From Terriglobia bacterium (GTDB lineage: Bacteria > Acidobacteriota > Terriglobia > UBA7540), in the NCBI GenBank assembly GCA_020072905.1, contig JAIQGB010000212.1, positions 1 to 8,550 on the forward strand: 8,550 bases of DNA, read 5' to 3'. The position numbers and the translations under genes are program-made. Under the pieces are notes generated by a model. The model searched no databases and was not told the origin of the DNA. It worked only from the letters and a program-made list of their open reading frames with translations. Positions 5,608 through 8,550 of this stretch are shown here, piece after piece (within the stretch, counting starts at the first letter, position 1; the number at the start of each line of letters is the position of its first letter).

Positions 5608-7296
5608 TTATGCAACGCAGAAATCCCTAATGATGAGCTGAAGCGTCCGCTCCCCCTGGTAGCGATTTTCATCCAAGTTGAACGCCAAATCCACGGTGTC
5701 CCCCGCGCGGATTTCGGTGAAGCGCTCCGCCATTCCCCACGCCAGCGCGTCGAAGGCGGCCGCGCCCTGGGCCACCCTTAACTTTAGATGCTTTTCCTTC
5801 AACACGCGAGGCGGGGCGAGAACCCGAACCCCGCGCGCCGCCAGGACCGGCGTGACATTGCCGAAGCCGAACGGCTCGAGCTGCGAGAGTTCTTCGAAGA
5901 GTTCCCAGTTCAACTCGCCTATCCTGACCTCGGCATCAACGCGCAGTGCGGGCTCAAGGTCCTCGGGCGAGAGCGTCGCGCGGGCATGTTCTTCGAAGCG
6001 CGCTGCGAGTTCCGGGATGCGGTTCGCGGCCATCGCAAAACCTGCCGCCTGCGCGTGGCCACCAAAGCGATCAAAGAGTTGGCTCGTTTCTGTCAGCGCC
6101 TCGAGTAAATGAAGTCCCTTGATCGAGCGACCGGAGCCAACCCCCACGCCATCCTCGACGCCGATGACCAGCGCGGCGCGATGATAGCGGTCCACGACGC
6201 GTTGCGCCACAATGCCGATCACCCCGCGGTGCCATCCCTCGCCCGAAAAAACCAATGTGTAACGCTCGGCCTTTTCCGGCTGACGGTCCATTTCCTCCAT
6301 AATGGCGGCCAGAATCTGTTCCTCCACGCGTTGGCGCTCCCGGTTCAGGCCATCGAGCCGCTCGGCGATGACACGCGCTCGTGTCGCATCCGAGGTGGTG
6401 AAGAGTTCGATGACGTCGCGCGCGTCCTCCATGCGCCCTGCGGCGTTCAGTCGCGGCGCCAGGCGGAAGCCCACGTCGCCGGTTGTTACTTCGCGCCCCT
6501 CGAGGCCCGAGACGGCAACCAGCGCTGCGAGACCGGGCTGGGCCGGGTCGCGCAAACCGGCGAGGCCGAAGCGCGCGATGACGCGGTTTTCGCCGACCAG
6601 CGGCACCACGTCCGCAATCGTCCCGAGGCAGACGATCTTGAGATAGGACTCAAGCTGCCGCTCCGTCAGCCGCTCCGCGAGCAGCGCTTGGGCCAGCTTG
6701 AAAGCCACGCCCACCCCCGAAAGGTTCTTCTCGGGATAGGCGCAGTCGGGGCGTCGGGGATTCAAAATCGCGCAGGCGGGCGGCAGGTGGTCCTTGGGCA
6801 GGTGATGGTCCGTGACAATACAATCCAGGCCCAGCTCGCGCGCTCGCTCCAGCACCTCGTGCTCGCGGATGCCCGTGTCCACGCTCAACACCACGCGGTA
6901 GCCCCCGGCGTGCGCCTGTTCGATCACGGGCACGCGCATGCCGTAGCCGTCGGTCAGGCGGTGAGGGATATAAGCGTCCACGGACGCGCCCAGCGAGCGC
7001 AACGCTGTGAGCAGTACCACGACCGCCATCGTTCCGTCCACATCGTAGTCGCCGTAGATGAGGATCTTCTCCTGCCGTTCGATCGCCCGGCGCAGTCGCG
7101 CCACGGCGGCGGGCATATCGGCCATCAGGTAAGGATCGTGCAGGTGGTCGAGCGAAGGATGAAGAAAGCGCTCCGCCGCTGAGGGCTCGGCGATTCCGCG
7201 AAGCACCAGCAAGCGCGCCAGAAGGTTCGACACGCCCACTTCGCGGGCGAGGCGTGCAACGGCGTCCTGGTCAAGAGGAGAAATTTCCCAGCGCAT
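5608..7296 (-). CDS. recJ: Single-stranded-DNA-specific 5'-3' exonuclease RecJ
   Basis: RecJ degrades single-stranded DNA from 5' ends in recombination, base-excision and mismatch repair, in the cytoplasm. The 562-residue product is of normal length. What is seen, numbered from the ATG at 7296: DHH-family motif I DYDVDG at 83-88, VDTG at 139-142, the DHH motif TDHHLP at 162-167, GVGVAFK at 194-200, DVVPL at 229-233, the DHHA1 domain with GWHRGVIGIV at 354-363, GSGRSI at 387-392 and GGHAQAAGF at 412-420, and a C-terminal OB-type domain at about 450-562. All catalytic Asp and His positions I can identify are intact. The frame is open to an ATG at 7353, but the extra 19 residues resemble nothing in RecJ, while MRWEISPLD at 7296 is a typical RecJ start. 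It may be transcribed ahead of the lpt genes, or separately; the spacer after it is repeat-rich. Confidence 0.96.
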   Translation of the reverse strand: MRWEISPLDQDAVARLAREVGVSNLLARLLVLRGIAEPSAAERFLHPSLDHLHDPYLMADMPAAVARLRRAIERQEKILIYGDYDVDGTMAVVVLLTALRSLGASVDAYIPHRLTDGYGMRVPVIEQAHAGGYRVVLSVDTGIREHEVLERARELGLDCIVTDHHLPKDHLPPACAILNPRRPDCAYPEKNLSGVGVAFKLAQALLAERLTERQLESYLKIVCLGTIADVVPLVGENRVIARFGLAGLRDPAQPGLAALVAVSGLEGREVTTGDVGFRLAPRLNAAGRMEDARDVIELFTTSDATRARVIAERLDGLNRERQRVEEQILAAIMEEMDRQPEKAERYTLVFSGEGWHRGVIGIVAQRVVDRYHRAALVIGVEDGVGVGSGRSIKGLHLLEALTETSQLFDRFGGHAQAAGFAMAANRIPELAARFEEHARATLSPEDLEPALRVDAEVRIGELNWELFEELSQLEPFGFGNVTPVLAARGVRVLAPPRVLKEKHLKLRVAQGAAAFDALAWGMAERFTEIRAGDTVDLAFNLDENRYQGERTLQLIIRDFCVA

Positions 7297-7418
7297 CAGA
7301 GCCTGGTCATCCTGACAGAGGATTTCGAAGCACGCAAGAGGGCGCAAACACACCCGCCGGCCCGGCGACCCGGGAGCCGGAAGAGATCGACATTCGGCCT
7401 GGAAACTCTCAAGTGATT

Positions 7419-7424
7419 TATAAT
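7419..7424 (+). promoter_or_regulatory. Candidate -10 box TATAAT for the isomerase-like gene
   Basis: A perfect TATAAT lies 72 bases upstream of the ATG at 7497, in an AT-rich patch (GATTTATAATTA) that stands out in the GC-rich recJ/isomerase spacer (7297-7496). No good TTGACA-like -35 is visible at 16-18 bp; the bases there are GGCCTG. The patch is partly symmetric, so it could also serve recJ on the minus strand. No other signal was seen in this spacer. Confidence 0.45.
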
Positions 7425-7483
7425 TAGCGCCGCGTTACGGTTCGGCGGCCGGTCAGAATCAACACGGCGGGAAATGACTCTCG

Positions 7484-7490
7484 AAGGGGG
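7484..7490 (+). promoter_or_regulatory. Shine-Dalgarno AAGGGGG for the isomerase-like gene
   Basis: A purine-rich AAGGGGG ends six bases before the ATG at 7497. It selects this ATG over the one at 7492, which is in another frame and has no room for a ribosome binding site. Confidence 0.7.
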
Positions 7491-7496
7491 AATGGG

Positions 7497-8459
7497 ATGT
7501 CCAAAAACGACAGGCGGCATTTCCTAAAACAATTCGGAACATTTGCGGGGTGCGCTCTCCTCGCCCCCGGAGCCCGGTCCGCGGGGTTATTCCCGGCGTT
7601 TCCCCATGGCGGCTTCAAGCTCGGCGCCATCAGCGATGGCCTCTCGGAGGACTTTGAGGAGGCCCTGAAAATCATGAAGAGCTACGGCCTCAAGTGGGTC
7701 GAGGTTCGCAGCATCTGGGGGATCTACAACACCGAGGCGAGTCCTGCCCAGATCGCGCGTGTCAAGGAACTCCTCGGCCAATTCGACTTCAGAGTCTCCG
7801 CGGTGGCCACGGCCTTCTATAAGTGCACCCTGCCGGGCACGAAGCCGGTGGATGAGGAGAAAGATGTCTACCCCTATGCCGGTCAGATGGACCTGCTCCA
7901 GCGCGCCGCGGAGCGCGCCCAAGCCTGGGGAACGGACAAGTTGCGCGTGTTCACCTTCTGGCGAGTGGCCGAACCCGAAAAACACTACGCGAGCATCGCG
8001 GAAGAGATGGAAAAGGCCGGGGAATTCGCGCGCGGCGCGGGCGTGCGCCTGGTGATCGAAAACGAGGGCGCCTGCAACGTTGGCACGGGGCACGAGCTGG
8101 CGCGTTTCCTCAAGATGGTGCGGTCCACAAACGTGGGCGCCAACTGGGACGTCGGCAACGGCCTGTGGCATGGCGAAATCCCCTACCCGGACGGCTACGA
8201 CGCTCTCGACAAGAGCCGCATCTGGCACATGCACGTCAAAGGCGTCGAGTGCGACGCCGGCCTCAAGAACTGCCGCGAGACGTTTGCCGACCAGGGACAG
8301 ATCGACCTCGCCGGCCAGTTCCGCGCTCTGGCGCACGACGGCTATGACGGAACGATTTCGCTCGAGTGCGAGTTTGAAACGCCCGGGCTCAATCATCAGC
8401 AGACCACCCGGCGTTCAATGGAAGGGCTGCTGAAGGTTGTGGCGCGGGAGAAAACGTGA
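7497..8459 (+). CDS. Tat-exported sugar phosphate isomerase/epimerase-like TIM barrel protein
   Basis: The 320-residue product matches the xylose isomerase-like / AP endonuclease 2 TIM-barrel superfamily, whose members isomerise or epimerise sugars and related polyols with a divalent metal. What is seen: a twin-arginine signal at the N-terminus (DRRHFLKQFG at 5-14, then a short hydrophobic stretch and ARSAG at 26-30), and barrel strands with likely metal ligands Glu188 or Glu190 (VIENEG), Asp218 (NWDVGN), His246 (HMHVKG) and Glu290 (SLECEF). A Cys at 19 in TFAGC is a weak lipobox candidate. Tat export would fit folding and metal loading in the cytoplasm, with action in the periplasm. The substrate cannot be told from the sequence. 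It is divergent from recJ, has its own candidate promoter and Shine-Dalgarno, and nothing nearby suggests a pathway. Confidence 0.87.
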   Translation: MSKNDRRHFLKQFGTFAGCALLAPGARSAGLFPAFPHGGFKLGAISDGLSEDFEEALKIMKSYGLKWVEVRSIWGIYNTEASPAQIARVKELLGQFDFRVSAVATAFYKCTLPGTKPVDEEKDVYPYAGQMDLLQRAAERAQAWGTDKLRVFTFWRVAEPEKHYASIAEEMEKAGEFARGAGVRLVIENEGACNVGTGHELARFLKMVRSTNVGANWDVGNGLWHGEIPYPDGYDALDKSRIWHMHVKGVECDAGLKNCRETFADQGQIDLAGQFRALAHDGYDGTISLECEFETPGLNHQQTTRRSMEGLLKVVAREKT

Positions 8460-8488
8460 CGAGGCAAGAAGGTATCAGAAGTCGTGGC

Positions 8489-8501
8489 GTGGCCTTGCCA
8501 C
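8489..8501 (+). other. Small hairpin GTGGC-CTT-GCCAC after the isomerase-like gene
   Basis: A perfect 5-bp GC-rich stem with a 3-base loop lies 30 bases after the stop at 8459. No T-run follows, so it is at best a weak or Rho-assisted terminator or part of a dispersed intergenic element. The rest of 8460-8550 shows no supported gene; a short frame from the ATG at 8505 is open to the window edge but has no ribosome binding site or recognisable content. Confidence 0.3.
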
Positions 8502-8550
8502 CCGATGGAGGCTGCACGGGCCGCCTGCAACGCGCCCTGGCATATTGAGT

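Noticed and set aside
6109..7182. Plus-strand frame of 357 codons opposite recJ
   Set aside because: Antisense to an intact recJ with all motifs; low-complexity His/Arg/Gln-rich translation typical of a shadow frame.
7297..7353. Upstream extension of recJ to an ATG at 7353
   Set aside because: The extra 19 residues (MCLRPLACFEILC...) do not match the RecJ N-terminus, while MRWEISPLD at 7296 does.
7587..8396. Minus-strand frame of 269 codons opposite the isomerase-like gene
   Set aside because: Antisense to a gene with a signal peptide, metal-site motifs and a Shine-Dalgarno; no domain seen.
8505..8550. Possible start of a further plus-strand gene at the ATG at 8505
   Set aside because: Only 15 codons before the window edge, no ribosome binding site, and no recognisable sequence.

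Overview
The window looks like chromosomal, GC-rich housekeeping DNA from an Acidobacteriota-like Gram-negative bacterium. The taxonomy is an inference. It rests on a single very long LptC/LptA-type protein in place of two small ones, on the lpt-rpoN-hpf-rapZ gene order without an intervening ptsN, and on spacers made of degenerate 7-bp tandem units that I associate with that phylum. No rRNA, tRNA, CRISPR array, transposase or phage gene was found.

Five to six genes lie on the minus strand, read from right to left: recJ (7296 to 5608), a 189-bp repeat-filled spacer, an LptC/LptA-like protein (5418 to 3112), lptB (3105 to 2377), rpoN (from 2377), hpf (931 to 395), a 170-bp repeat-filled spacer, and the first 74 codons of rapZ (224 to the window edge). 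lptC/A, lptB and rpoN are packed with a 6-bp gap and a 1-bp stop/start overlap, so they are probably one transcript. This is the conserved envelope-biogenesis and sigma-54 cluster: LptC/A and LptB export lipopolysaccharide, RpoN is the alternative sigma factor, HPF dimerises idle ribosomes, and RapZ is a nucleotide-binding regulator. On the plus strand, divergent from recJ, sits a Tat-exported sugar-phosphate isomerase/epimerase-like TIM barrel (7497-8459) with a good -10 box and Shine-Dalgarno. The last 91 bases carry no supported gene.

The most notable signal is at 950-1000. The sigma-54 reading frame has lost the second half of its RpoN box (KYRE is missing after RRTVA) and runs without a stop into HPF, giving a 660-codon rpoN-hpf frame. 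A TAA stop preceded by a plausible sigma-54 C-terminal tail survives in another frame. HPF keeps its own strong Shine-Dalgarno and ATG. One deletion of length 1 modulo 3 would explain all of this. The second signal is a set of heptameric arrays filling both spacers, one of which can form a perfect 21-bp stem just upstream of rapZ. No wholly new multi-gene system is visible.
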